From assembly GCA_037576195.1 (NCBI GenBank), contig CM075102.1:8618001-8682000 (forward strand): DNA of 64,000 nt, given 5' to 3'. Position numbers and translations under genes: made by a program. The DNA comes from Phytoseiulus persimilis. Its lineage: Eukaryota; Arthropoda; Arachnida; Mesostigmata; Phytoseiidae. Below are positions 53,508 to 64,000 of this stretch, one piece after another (within the stretch, counting starts at the first letter, position 1; each line of letters begins with the position of its first letter). The notes below the pieces were generated by a model. That model searched no databases. It was not told the DNA's origin and saw only the letters and a program-made list of their open reading frames with translations.

Positions 53508-56500
53508 CTGACGGCGGGTGGTCAGGAGATTACCGAGCACTTATCGAAAACCATACGCAGGCACGTTTACGCTCGAGGCAGTGCTCAACTGAACTGTTGG
53601 CAGACAGCTGATCGTGACGAGGACAGGGAGAAGGATTCCGAGCTAGCTTTCTCCCCCTTGAGGTTCTCATGCTGCGAGTCGAAGCGCAGCTGGGTATCGG
53701 CACTGCTCGAGAAAACCACACGGGAAGCGATCATAGGAGACCACCGACCAGGACACGGCCATACCTACAGTGAGAAGAAAAGTACTCCAAGTCATCGGCA
53801 AGTGCAATATCGACGAGCAGACTGCTCTCGTGGCAAAGCGAAGCGGATTCCGACGACTTCGACACGATCGACGACGAAGCTTCCCGAAGATGATGCATCC
53901 ATTGCGCAAAGCAGCTCAGGTGGATGCGGTCAAAGAGCAAACCTCCCGAGAAGGTGCTCTTTAACATGTGAGTTATCTATTCAGGAAACCACGCCGAGCA
54001 GTCCGAGCTCGATTCTCGCGCCATAATGTGGCGAGGTTTGAACTTTCCAAAGCAGAAAACTCAAATGGAGCACGACTTTCGGTTATCATCAACGGAGAGG
54101 AGTTGATCTGGCGGTAAACGAGTTGAAGGATGACTCGCTTGGGACGAGCTCATCTTGGATTCGTTCGTACAGTTTCCCCTATCTCAGGCGGGGAAACAAC
54201 GATCGCTTCCTACCGCACTGACTTCAAGTCTACAGCTGTCGGATCGAACGCCAGGAAACGGCTGAGTACATCCAAGAGAAGGCCGTCATTGTATGTGGCG
54301 TGAAGGTCAGATTCGAGAAGTTAATTTATCTCTGGGCTCCAGGAGATCTATACCGTCGCTCCCTCGGTAAGAATCGGAATCTTAGCATAAGTTTCCAAAG
54401 TCTGAGCGGGCAGCTGAGGCGCCAGCGGTAATGGCAATTGTAGGAGGCATCTCACCTTACGCTCGCGATTGGGTCAACGTGCTTGTACGGATCTGCAAGT
54501 CTGCTGCAGACCGCGTTGACCACTCGATCACCTGATCGGATCGATTCCGTTTGAATCGAAGCCGAGGTGAGCGGTATAATACAAGCTCGCATTCGCTTTG
54601 GCTTGGAGGGGCAAAGCCGCTCATCGGGGGGCGGGTTTCACGAAGCGAAGATTGGATTCCGTAGTTGGGAATTGGAGGAAGGGCCTCGGGAGAGCATTAA
54701 AACCAAGAAGTTCCATCACGGGAGTCAGGTATTCTCTCAAAGATCTCCGACCCAGCACGCGACGGGAAATCACGCCTCGACCCGACTGCTCGCAGTCTCG
54801 AGATAATCTCGGCGATGGTTCGGTAGTCACTTTCGATTGAGGGGCTGTCTCATCGGGAATCTGCGTTGAACTCCAAGCGAACAGAGCTGACTTCGCCTCG
54901 TGACTTTACAACTCGAATTGAGGATCGTCACGTTCGCCCTGGGTGTCCGCTAATGGATCGTCGTGTTATAATCCTTAGGGTCGAGCCGATGGCTGATTTC
55001 AGAGGTCAGGAAGACGCAGACCTCGCAAAGATCAGTTCCGGAGCTCGCAAGGTAGCCCACGGTCGGAGTTTTCTGGTGGCTCCGTCAGTCCCAACCAGAG
55101 ACTTGCGCAGGAACACGCCTTAGAGGCGGGTGATGGAACGATGGCGCTCCACGCTAGTCGTCCTCTCCGATTCTTTGCCTGGGTTGAAAACGATTGAAAA
55201 AATGGATGTTCCTATTTCGAGATCGTGAACAAACTCTAACCCAAGCTTTATCAACCTTGAAAATCGCTTCCGAGTTGATATAACTTCCCAATCGGACGAT
55301 GAGATGACAAGGTCGCTGAGGCGTTCCTCGCGGAAACTTGTTCCAATGGGATTCGGATACGGATGACATTTCGTTATTCTAGACTCGGGTTAATCCAATA
55401 CCCCCAATGCAGGAGCTGCATATCTTAATTTCCCTGTCCGCTGCGAGATCGGTGGGATGGGGCTTTCCATCTGATATTTGAAACGCGAGCCTCATTACGT
55501 GAAAGAATCGAATAGTATCGAGCAGACAAATGCTGTTCTGCGGATCGCGAGTGAGTCTTTAGTTTCGATAGAATTGGTTCTGACTTGGGTTGAGGGAGCA
55601 GGCAGCTTCGGACTCCAAGCAACTGGAATTTTCGATCAGCCATAGGATTCCGCGTGCAGGATCGAATCTCGATCTGCGGGTCGGTGGGGCGAGAGCTCGT
55701 CAACATAATCGAGGAGTCTTCGGGTCGCGCTGCCGGGGTCTTCGACTTGAGTCTGCGGTGTCTACACGTTCGAGAACGAGCTTTCTCTCCAACCGTCCAC
55801 AGCTTGAGGAGTTAGATCTGACTTGTCTTTCTATCAATTGTTTTTTGATACCACCTACTCTCGTGTATGCTCAGTGTCCTTCCGCAACGTCTTCAGGAGC
55901 CACCTATAATGGCTCTCGATTGCTTCCTCTCCCTCCAGAAACCACCCCCGAAATCCCGGAGATTATGCAGTTATGCTGGACGGCCTCAGCGCTGAAATCA
56001 ACTTGATCTACCCGCCTGATACGTGAAAGTCATGGTGCTATCCAACCTTGACTTCGCGAATCCGCCGGTCTCCACGCTGGGATCTGTCAGCTCGAGTCTC
56101 GGATACCTCGATTTAGCCCTCACGCATGGAAGAGTCAGACGTCTTCGGATTGAAGACCTCTCATTCGGTATGAAGTGTCGTCGAGCTGAGTACACGGTAA
56201 TCCTGGGAGCGTTTGTAGATACTCCGTCCATTGCACCATTATTTGAGAGGCATCGCTGGTTGATACTCATCAGACATGACGCAGGCGTTGAACTCTAATC
56301 GCTTGGATTCTTGGCCTGCTTCGGCAACTGGAACCATTCGATGCAAGATCGGTTCTGTTTCCCGCTTGGCCAGATTAGTTGTGGCAACAATGATTCGATT
56401 ACTTTTTAGCTTATCGGATGATCCACGCGGCTATCATACATCGAGTTTTGAGGTGTAACTGAGTCTGATGAGGTCCCAGATCTGAAAGTCGACTAAATTA

Positions 56501-58811
56501 CGCGCCTTTCGACGATTTCATCATTCTCCTGCGCTTCCTGAGAGCGTACTCAGGAGCAATCGAAGTAGACGGCGCCGAATTTTCGCAAGCACCGAATAAT
56601 ATTTCATTCCTCCATTGCATGGCAAAGTGAACCCCCCCCCCCCCTCGGCCGGGTCGGGCTATTGCCCCGGGTTGGCAACACATTAGACTGGCCCATGGAT
56701 TCCAGCGTTTTGACCCCAACAGTCTGAACAACGAAGCGGCTCCGTGTACTGCTCGTGTTCCCCCCGTTGGATTTCTATGATTTCCAAGTGAGCATTTCAG
56801 CAGAGAAAGGAGCAATATCTCTTGTTCTCCGAAGTCAAGAACTCCCCAGGACACCTCATCAAAGTTGTGCCGCGAAAATGCCTTGTGGAATATTTACTGC
56901 AAAAGGGGGAGCTAATAAGCTGCGTATGAACTAGCTGAGTACTCATCCCGAGAATAGGTTCGAAGTCCCGATTCCATTCTATATCCTCGGTTGGCATCCT
57001 GATTCCGTCAGAAGGAGCGCCTGACCGGCATGCGGGAAGAGCCCACCCTACTGCGAGGTCATCGAGCAAAGTATGGGAAGAATCCTACTATTGGAATTGA
57101 CGAGGAGCAACTCCGTCTGTAAATTTTCGAGACCTGTCATCTGAGAGCTGAAACTTTGGACACCGTGTGTGTTTTGCGAACATGCTCAACTCTTCCTAGC
57201 GCTTGTGAACTCTCCTGCTGATGCCGTATTTCGTACAATCGGAGAAACTGGCCTAGAATCGGACTCGATGCACTTCGAGAATGCTGCAGTGGGTTCGCTG
57301 GAATCAAGCTGCTGCACTTCTCCTCTGAAGTTGCGAGCTAACAAGCTCAACTCCCATGTTGATTATTCAAAACGTGTGTCGATTCTCTTCACAAGCACAG
57401 TCGATTCTCAATGACATCGATCATCTAGTCGCCCATGATAACGCCGTGTACTCGAATTGGATGAAGGGAGTGCGGTGGATAGCCAATGGAAAGACATTTC
57501 GGGGTAGGCAGTGTTCGCAACAAACAAACTATTTCTGTCTGGCGTAGACATGGCAAAATAGATTGTAGAGATGTTGTGGAATCAGCCTTTCGTAGTGCCG
57601 GGTAGGTTCGGCAGATTCAGTGTGGAAGGAGATAGCATCGCCGGAGTGGATTGTCGGTCATGAATAATGGCTGTGTAGCGGGAACTTCCCCCACTATCTG
57701 CATCCGGAGCGAGCCGTTCGTGTTCGGGAGGAAAACACGTACATCGCAGCGAGTAAGGATGCGGTCGCCATGTTTGCCGGTTTGTGATTCGCGGAGTTCA
57801 TTCAAGAAAGATAGACGAGGCACCAAGCTGACGGGTGTTCGTTGAATCACGTCAATTACGACGACTTTTAAGCTCTGCGTGGGATCAGTGGAATCTCTCA
57901 GCAGAGCTCTGTGACTTCGAGAAGAATCCAGGGGGAAGGACCAGGCCCGTAAACGAGCAATCAATGGAGGGTCTGCGAAACAGCCTAGTGCAATCGGCAA
58001 CCCCCGATCCTTCAGGACGAGTAAAGTCTCAAGGTCAGCTGTAATTCGAATTTCCCGACTTGATCGTTTTGGGCTCCAGCTCAAATCATTGAGGAAAAAT
58101 TACAAGTGTTCCCGGAGCTATCACTCGTGAAGGATTTCCCTATTTCGAGTTTACTTTCGCTTCCAAGCGATCCGATCGAAATTCGACACTGTTAGCTCGC
58201 TTTAGTCCCAGATATGCAGCAAGTACTTCAACGAGGACTGATACGAGAGTCACACATGCTATGCATCTTTCGACACGGGCAGTACTATCCCAGTGCTTGC
58301 AATGATCATGTGGCGCTTCTTCTTGAGCAAGATCACGCCGTGCCTCGCTCCTTCCACCGGGAGATCCCAAGGCCCCAATCACAATCTATTCGTGAACAAA
58401 TGGGACGCGCGGAGCTTCACTGATATGGAAACCTAACATGATATGGAGTTCTTCGATTTTGAGCCGAATAATTATCCACGTGAATGAACATCGGCGTGTC
58501 GACTGGGAGCAAATATGCACGGGGGTATTGTTCAATATCGGCAGTCAACTTATCCCAATCGAAGAACATACCAGCCCCGCGTTTTCCAACTATTCCTGAT
58601 CAATGGAAGACATGAGCCTCTTTCTCCTCGATTCAGTTCGCGGAGAAGGTTCCGTAAGCTCCAATCGGGCATCACCTCTTTCCTCAAAGTCTGCACTGTT
58701 TCCCCGATCGCTCATGAGATTGTCGACTACGCTGAAGGCGCTTAGAATTCAATGGGAGGAGAGCGAGAAGATGAAACGTTCATCTGCTCTTGGACTTCGG
58801 GTGAGAGGTTT
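53508..58811. other. No gene recognised
   Basis: There are several open stretches of protein-like composition on both strands, for example 55800-56300 and 57169-57414 on the plus strand and 57617-58084 on the minus strand. None has a start, splice pair or motif I can defend. The 55800-56300 stretch has faint leucine-rich spacing (QLEELDLTCLSI, then SSLGYLDLALTHG) broken by a stop and frame change. A C-run lies at 56633-56644. Confidence 0.4.
56633..56644. repeat. Poly-C run
   Basis: Twelve consecutive C, read directly. Confidence 0.9.
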
Positions 58812-59000
58812 TCATTCTTCACCAAGCCATTCTGAACCACCGTCAAGCTTGGACAGCGTTTCTTTGCTGCAATGCAACTCTGCTAGTTCCTCCTGGAAAT
58901 CGATTTCGATCTGCGCCGGATCAACTGAGAATTGCAGGTTTGTCCAAGGAGGAACTCGTGCAACTGACTGAATCCATGTCGGAAATCGAATCAATGAAGC
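58812..59000 (-). mobile_element. Decayed hAT (ZBED/GTF2I-like) transposase fragment
   Basis: On the minus strand a 60-codon frame carries LQFSVDPAQIEIDFQEELAE followed by LHCSKETLSKLDGG. This matches the order and spacing of the PFxVD...xLQxELxELxCSxxLKxK segment near the C-terminus of hAT transposases of the ZBED5/SCAND3/GTF2IRD2 group. Just upstream, in another frame, DFRHGFSQLHEF fits the RFxDFxxxxxxLxLF stretch that normally precedes it. The frame change, the stop straight after, and the absence of the BED finger and RNase-H-like catalytic core show an inactive relic. The match is by eye and short. No terminal repeats were found. Confidence 0.4.
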
Positions 59001-61490
59001 CAGACGGTAAGAGACGACCTTGACAGCGTTCCTTGTTACTTGCTTTCCTCCAAGCGAGAGAACTGTGAGAACTTTTTTGCGAAAACTCTATTTCTCCCAA
59101 GCTGTAGGTGGGAAAGCGGTGGGTTTGATCGACCCTAAGCGGCATCCTCTTGGAGAAATGTTTGTCTGGATTGTTAGATCACTGACTTGACATAACATTG
59201 CCCTACAGAGTGACTTTTCCCGGCTTTTGCGACGAGGAGCGCTCGACGACTCAAACATGACTCTTGCGATTACTCATGCGGCCGATGGGCGCCGCGGCTC
59301 AACTTGGTACATACCAGAGCGCCCGCACCGAGAACCGTCTCCCGGAATCCGGTCCCGGACCCGGTTTCGAACTCGTGGTTTCAATGTTGGATTCCAGGAG
59401 TGGATTCCATTCCAGACTCGAATTCGTAGACGGATTCAGGTCAAGACTCATGGGGGTTCCCACGGAACTAGACTTGGATCGTCGAATTGAGTCCGACTCT
59501 GAAGGGAATCATGGAAACAGGAGAAGCCTTTCCAGGGGAGAATAGTTATACGTCATACGTCATACGAGAATAACTCGGATCATATACTCGACGACGAGGC
59601 ACGCAAAGTTTTCACAAGCTTTCATTTTGAAAACCGGATGAATGGTTTGGTTCGACTCGAATGTTCCTGCGATTTTTCCTTCTCGTAAATATCGCAGGTA
59701 CCCCCTCCATCCAGTCGCTGTCGGAAGACAGGGAGATAGAGTCGAAAAACTCAATCCAAAGACACAAGCAAACTTCGTCGATCAGGTATACCGAATTTGG
59801 ACCTGCAGTCACCTTGAACGGAAACGGAAATCAACAGTCTCGGCAGCAGTCAAGATAGACGCAGAACCCCCATAGTGGATCCGTTGGCTCTCCCGAACGC
59901 CAACAAATCACTCTGTTTTTTTTATATTTCCTTCTCATTCTTTCAGGTATTAGATTGAAAAAAAAGAGGGAAGCAACTTCGGATCAACTCACTGAGCTGC
60001 TCAATCCTCAATCATTACACTTCGTCGTTCACGTCGTATTGTTTCGGTACAAACTAGGTGAACTCTTTGACTCTTGATTGTCGCATTGTGCCAGCTGTTA
60101 CTCCGGATTCGAATCCAAGAGTCGCGAAACCGGAGCCGCTCCACACTGCTCTCAAATCCAGGATCTTTTTCTAGGCTAATAGTGCGATCCGGAAGGTGGA
60201 AGTGATTTCGAGGGCTGAACCTCTGAACGAGACGAATAATGGATACTCTGAATTGTGTTCCGCTTGACCGCACTTGCAGAGTGGATCTAAATCTGATTCA
60301 AAAATTATATCCCATCGACGCGCTCCGTCAGCTTGTCCCGGCAACGGGAGAAATGGGGATCACAATTCATTGCGTCATCCTCCACGTTGCTGCGAGGAAA
60401 AAAGAGGGAACATCAGCATACGTTACGGAACAACGCCTTAGCTTTGAAACGCTTCTATGCGCCTCGTGAACCCACCTAACTGCTGTCGGGCGCATCATAA
60501 CGGGTGCAGGATACGGGAGAGTTCCAGAAGCAGCTTAATCGAGAGACGAAAAATGAAGCACCTGTTGTCAATGCTCGTGTCTTGCCTAGGTTCGTCACTC
60601 ATGCGGAATAAGCATAAGGCGAGAGTTCTGCCGAAGAAGCTCCATGCGGGGGATATTTATCTGCCGGAACTAAAACGGGCGTTGGATTTCCTGAGAGCAG
60701 AATAAGGGGCTGTCAGTTCTGAATCAAAGACATGACCGAAGCCGGCCACAAGGCGTTGAGCATCCTCACAGCGGAAAAAGTTTGCTCCTCCAGGATCAGA
60801 CTGTGACCCGTAGACGGAACTCGCTTCGTTTTACGTTCGACCGAGTGGAGCAGAACATCAGGAGTGATGTATCGATATTCTTGAGGGATTCCTCGCAGCA
60901 GACTTCCCCGCTACTATCCTCGAAGTCATAGTCACATGCACGCGGCCTCGCAAACGTGAAAGTCATGCTCATCACTTAGGAGGATGTTTCGAGAGATATT
61001 CATCACACAGCTGACTGTGGCATTTCGGGGATTCGGAAAGTTACTTCAATCGACGCGATTGCGAGAGAAGAGATCCGTGGAACATTCACCAAACACCGAT
61101 GTTTCGAATCCGGCTGATGTCTCAGATATGTGTTACTGAAATTCGATCCAAGAAACTGTGTTCCCCGAATTCTTCAAGACCCGCAACTTCGATGTCACGT
61201 GTTTAATTGAGAACACACGCTCAAACCCTAATCGGAACGCTCACGTCGTTGTTGTGACAGTCAGGCTAATTAGGATTTCCGGAGTTTCAAATCCTGACGA
61301 AGTCGAACTGAACGAGCGTAGCATTTCCGCTTCCGGAAAAAACCTACGTGGCCAGTTCCCTTTGCAGCCGTGGAAGAGTTCAAAACAGTTCAAGTGACAT
61401 CAGCGGTAAAGCGGCGATGGAAGCCCCAACCGGATCGCTGCGATAAGGATCTGTGTTAATCGGTGCAGATTCAGTAGAAATCCAGTCTAA
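59001..61490. other. No gene recognised
   Basis: Plus-strand frames at 60239-60469 and 61158-61397 have acceptable composition but no motif or supported splice sites. They are left uncalled. Confidence 0.4.
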
Positions 61491-61604
61491 ACAACTTTTC
61501 GACTAGCGCAAAAGCTCGCTGGAGGAGTTCCCATTCTACGAAACGCGGGATGTGCGAGACGGTTCCGAGGATCTCCACGAACGTGTCGTGATCGTAGCGC
61601 TGTC

Positions 61605-62192
61605 ATGGATGAAGTGGATCGTGCCATCGCGAAGTATGACAGTTCTGTCGTGGTCCGCGATACGGGACAGCCGTGCTCTGTCGGAGACTACACCCGGAGA
61701 GGCTCGGCGAACACTTTCAGCTTCAACTGGAGGTCTCCTTTGGGACTTCTGCCGAAGAAGAAGAAGGAAACGATGCCATTCAATGTAATCACCCGTGAGT
61801 CGCAGATGGAATCAGTGATATTCGACTTCACCGATGAAGATGATATACAGGGCTGGTTCAAGAATCTTCGGTTGGCCCTCCTCCGAGACGGATCGCCCGA
61901 AACAGCTACTCTGAACGAAGACGTCAGCGGGGCTCCGGACTCGGGCGAGCTACAGGATGCGGCTTCCGGCGGAACAATCGGCATTCATGGCAAACCCAAG
62001 TCTGTTACGCCGCTTCATGATCACAGGAAAGGTGGTCATAAAGACAGGCTTGGCAGGTTTGAGAAGAGTGTATCATCCATGGGAGTCGATGTCACCGACG
62101 TCATGCCCCAATCAGGCCCTTCAGGCACACCGCCTGTCGAGAACCAACCCCGGAGACGATCGCTGAACCCAGGAACTTGGTGGCATTTTTGA
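61605..62192 (+). CDS. Hypothetical protein with PH-like segment
   Basis: The frame is open from 61491 and has its first ATG at 61605, giving 195 residues. The N-terminal third is mixed. A lysine cluster (PKKKKE, about residues 50-55) is followed by FNVITRESQMESVIFDFTDE and DDIQGWFKNLRLALLRD (about residues 58-94). The pattern of two short beta-like strands, then an acidic turn and an amphipathic helix with a Trp, is what closes a pleckstrin-homology domain (family knowledge); the match is by eye. The C-terminal half is Gly/Ser/Pro/Asp-rich and looks disordered, ending GTWWHF. Low Arg content and modest GC at third positions favour real coding. No TATA box, clear splice site or AATAAA was found nearby. 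It could be a single-exon gene, the last exon of a longer gene, or a retrocopy. A chance frame of this length is possible but less likely given the composition. Confidence 0.42.
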   Translation: MDEVDRAIAKYDSSVVVRDTGQPCSVGDYTRRGSANTFSFNWRSPLGLLPKKKKETMPFNVITRESQMESVIFDFTDEDDIQGWFKNLRLALLRDGSPETATLNEDVSGAPDSGELQDAASGGTIGIHGKPKSVTPLHDHRKGGHKDRLGRFEKSVSSMGVDVTDVMPQSGPSGTPPVENQPRRRSLNPGTWWHF

Positions 62193-63839
62193 GACTAGAA
62201 GTACCGCTGTGATCAAGAGGAAAGCCTCGGACGATCACGAAACCTCGGAGTCCAACTTCCGAAGAATTCCGGGGCGTTCATGACAGTCGCCTGCAACTCT
62301 CCTCTTAAGAGCTTGCTTTCGATCCTCCTCAAGTGGAAATATTCCACGGGGCTGTGGTCATCCTATCATTCCTCGAGATTGATACGATTGAACTCACGTG
62401 AACCACACCTAAGCCGAAAAGCATCTCCTCGCAGATTAGCGCTGCGCACCCAGAGTCCCGATTCCGTTCGCTGAAACCATTCGATTTTCCATGGTTCGAT
62501 TCCGCACTCTTCACCGGAGTACCAAGGTCAAAATAGAAAGTGAAATATGATCTCTGACCGCTGAGATGTCGAGTGACTAGAGAATGAATTATTGTATGCT
62601 TGATTGGAACCTCGTCGAATGTGGATGACGGTACGTTCGCTGCCAAGACTCGAGTGAGAGAAATGTCCTTCGAGGAAAAGTTCGAGGCCAGAAGACGCCC
62701 AATATATAGCACTCGACGGAAGCCCTCAGCCGTTTCATGAATTCATAATGTGCAATTTACTCGAATCGCCTGGAGAATGCACCCAAGGGCTTCCCTTTAG
62801 TTTTGTGCCATGAGGAATCCGCAAACGAAGTTTCTCTCCAAGAACAACGGCTCCTTCCCCCATCCAAGCGACTTCACTGTGCATGTTAGACTCTTCCCAT
62901 CACTGAATGCAGTCCGTTGCATGCTCGTCGTTCACACCTCAGCTATCACGGGTCACCAAGACTCAGGAACAGCCCTTGCAAGCGGTCTCCATTTGGAAAC
63001 CATTTTTTCTCCCATAGTCAATTAGGCGAACCTTCTGGCCTCCGGGGAACACGACAAAAAATCCGTACCTGACATCCAAGCCCCAGAAGTCTCGGCTTCA
63101 AGGCTTTCGGCATCGATATGCTTCTTTGATGTTTTTTCCATGATTTTACATGAGCATACTAGGCTAGGAATGGCCTGGCTTCGATTTTGACACGATCCCA
63201 TGCGTACGATTCGGAATAATACCAATATTCCATAGGAACAACCACGGTCAAGGATCAGCGATGTTTTTTTACGTGAAAATATCATTCTCGAGGTCTCCGG
63301 AAAACTCCGAGGAGGCTCAATTGCTGCTCCGAACCAGCTGATCGAAGAATCCTCCCGTTCGATTCTGCCCTTCCGCCCCCTCCCGCTCGGATCTCCCGCT
63401 CGTACTCGTGTGAGTTCCTGCTCGGTGCTGCTGGCCAGGATTCTAGGCTTTCTTCGTTCTTCCCAAAGGTTATGGCGCTACCCAGTTACCGCAATCGGTA
63501 CCATGATCAGCGATCGCATTAAGAACGGAAAACCCTCAGCAGGCACGCGGACTTATCAACTCCGCGGAAACTGGAAGGAGGCAGTGCAGAAATACCACAG
63601 CGAAGGTGGCGCGAGAGAATACTTCCATCACCAAGAACAAAGACTTTGCGCCACATTACGACGATGCCGGCGAGTACGTCTGCGACTGGTTAGCGTTCAG
63701 CGTTTCAGCGATTCGGGGAGTCGCCTAAAGACTGAAACTTTGTAAAGAGTTAATCTGATTTGTTAGGTTGAACATTATGCATCTTCGAGCTTTGGACTCT
63801 CCATTGATTTCTTCGAATGCGTTCCTAATGCGTCCCTCT
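62193..63839. other. No gene recognised
   Basis: A minus-strand frame at 62329-62712 (127 codons) and a plus-strand frame at 62810-63025 are open but lack motifs. AATATATAGC at 62701-62710 looks like a TATA box with TCAG 26 bp on, yet no good gene follows. Confidence 0.4.
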
Positions 63840-63950
63840 GAGCAAACTTTTATCAAGAGCCGGATAGTCTCCAAGCTGAAATTTCTTGGGACCGAGAAGT
63901 CCGGGCCGGAATGTACGGGGCCGAAGTGACGTGGTCCCATTAGAGATTTT
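63840..63950 (+). repeat. Degenerate 15-17-bp array, third copy
   Basis: GTCTCCAAGCTGAAAT, TTCTTGGGACCGAGAA, GTCCGGGCCGGAAT and GTACGGGGCCGAAGT follow in tandem. The (G/C)TCCGxxxCCGAA core and period match the arm at 47808-47957 in the same orientation. Confidence 0.5.
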
Positions 63951-64000
63951 CGCGAACCCATGGCACTGCGATGAATGGGACCCCTCCGATCATGTTCCTA

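Noticed and set aside
53731-53967. ALADDLEYFSSH on the minus strand, like a reverse-transcriptase YADD box
   Set aside because: No other reverse-transcriptase motif lies in order around it, and the match is four or five residues.
60544-60705. A 50-codon plus-strand stretch faintly like the linker before the integrase of BEL/Pao elements
   Set aside because: It is very short, with no protease, polymerase or integrase motif and no terminal repeats seen nearby.
62701-62740. TATA-like AATATATAGC with TCAG 26 bp on
   Set aside because: No convincing coding frame follows, and such words are expected by chance in 64 kb.
1-64000. tRNA, rRNA and CRISPR structures
   Set aside because: I scanned for GGTTCGAxTCC-type B boxes with pairing arms, for rRNA-like conserved words and for regularly spaced identical repeats. 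None was found.

Overview
The window looks like arthropod nuclear DNA, most likely from a chelicerate such as a mite; this is inference. By eye, base composition is near 50% GC. CG dinucleotides are plentiful, so there is no sign of methylation-driven CpG loss. The few convincing genes have one short intron with GTAAGT or GTGAGT donors, TATA boxes about 30 bp upstream of TCA-type initiators, and small secreted products. Nothing bacterial was seen: no operons, rRNA, tRNA or CRISPR.

Most of the window is gene-poor. From 1 to about 50.4 kb I can support no complete gene. Open frames there are mostly about as long as chance allows at this composition and read as arginine- and serine-rich shadows. 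What does stand out is repetitive: a degenerate array of roughly 50-bp period (19.6-20.07 kb), a decayed LINE reverse-transcriptase piece (28.5-28.8 kb, minus strand), tetranucleotide-periodic DNA (31.2-31.5 kb), an AT-rich minisatellite of 22-26-bp units (42.3-42.5 kb), a complete 306-bp foldback-type DNA transposon with 17-bp tandem units in its inverted ends and 8-bp target duplications (45.79-46.11 kb), and an opposed pair of degenerate 15-17-bp arrays (47.4-48.0 kb) whose motif returns at 63.84-63.95 kb. Two minus-strand open segments at 6.0 and 15.9 kb have splice-like edges and are listed as weak exon candidates.

The gene-bearing part is 50.4-53.6 kb, a small cluster of secreted-protein genes. 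A TATA/initiator promoter at 50.40 kb drives a very short secreted ORF (50454-50576). About 230 bp further on lies a two-exon gene (50809-51705) for a 178-residue secreted protein with a cysteine-bearing N-terminal half, a 12-glycine run and a Leu/Gly-rich tail. Facing it on the minus strand is a two-exon gene (52816-53507) for a 113-residue secreted protein with eight cysteines after the signal peptide. All three look like fast-evolving extracellular proteins, and I could not assign any to a named family.

From 53.6 to 64 kb there is a decayed hAT-transposase piece (58.8-59.0 kb, minus strand) and one open frame of moderate credibility (61605-62192, plus strand) whose middle resembles the end of a PH domain. 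The rest of this stretch is unexplained. All gene models here come from reading sequence only, and transcripts would be needed to settle splicing.
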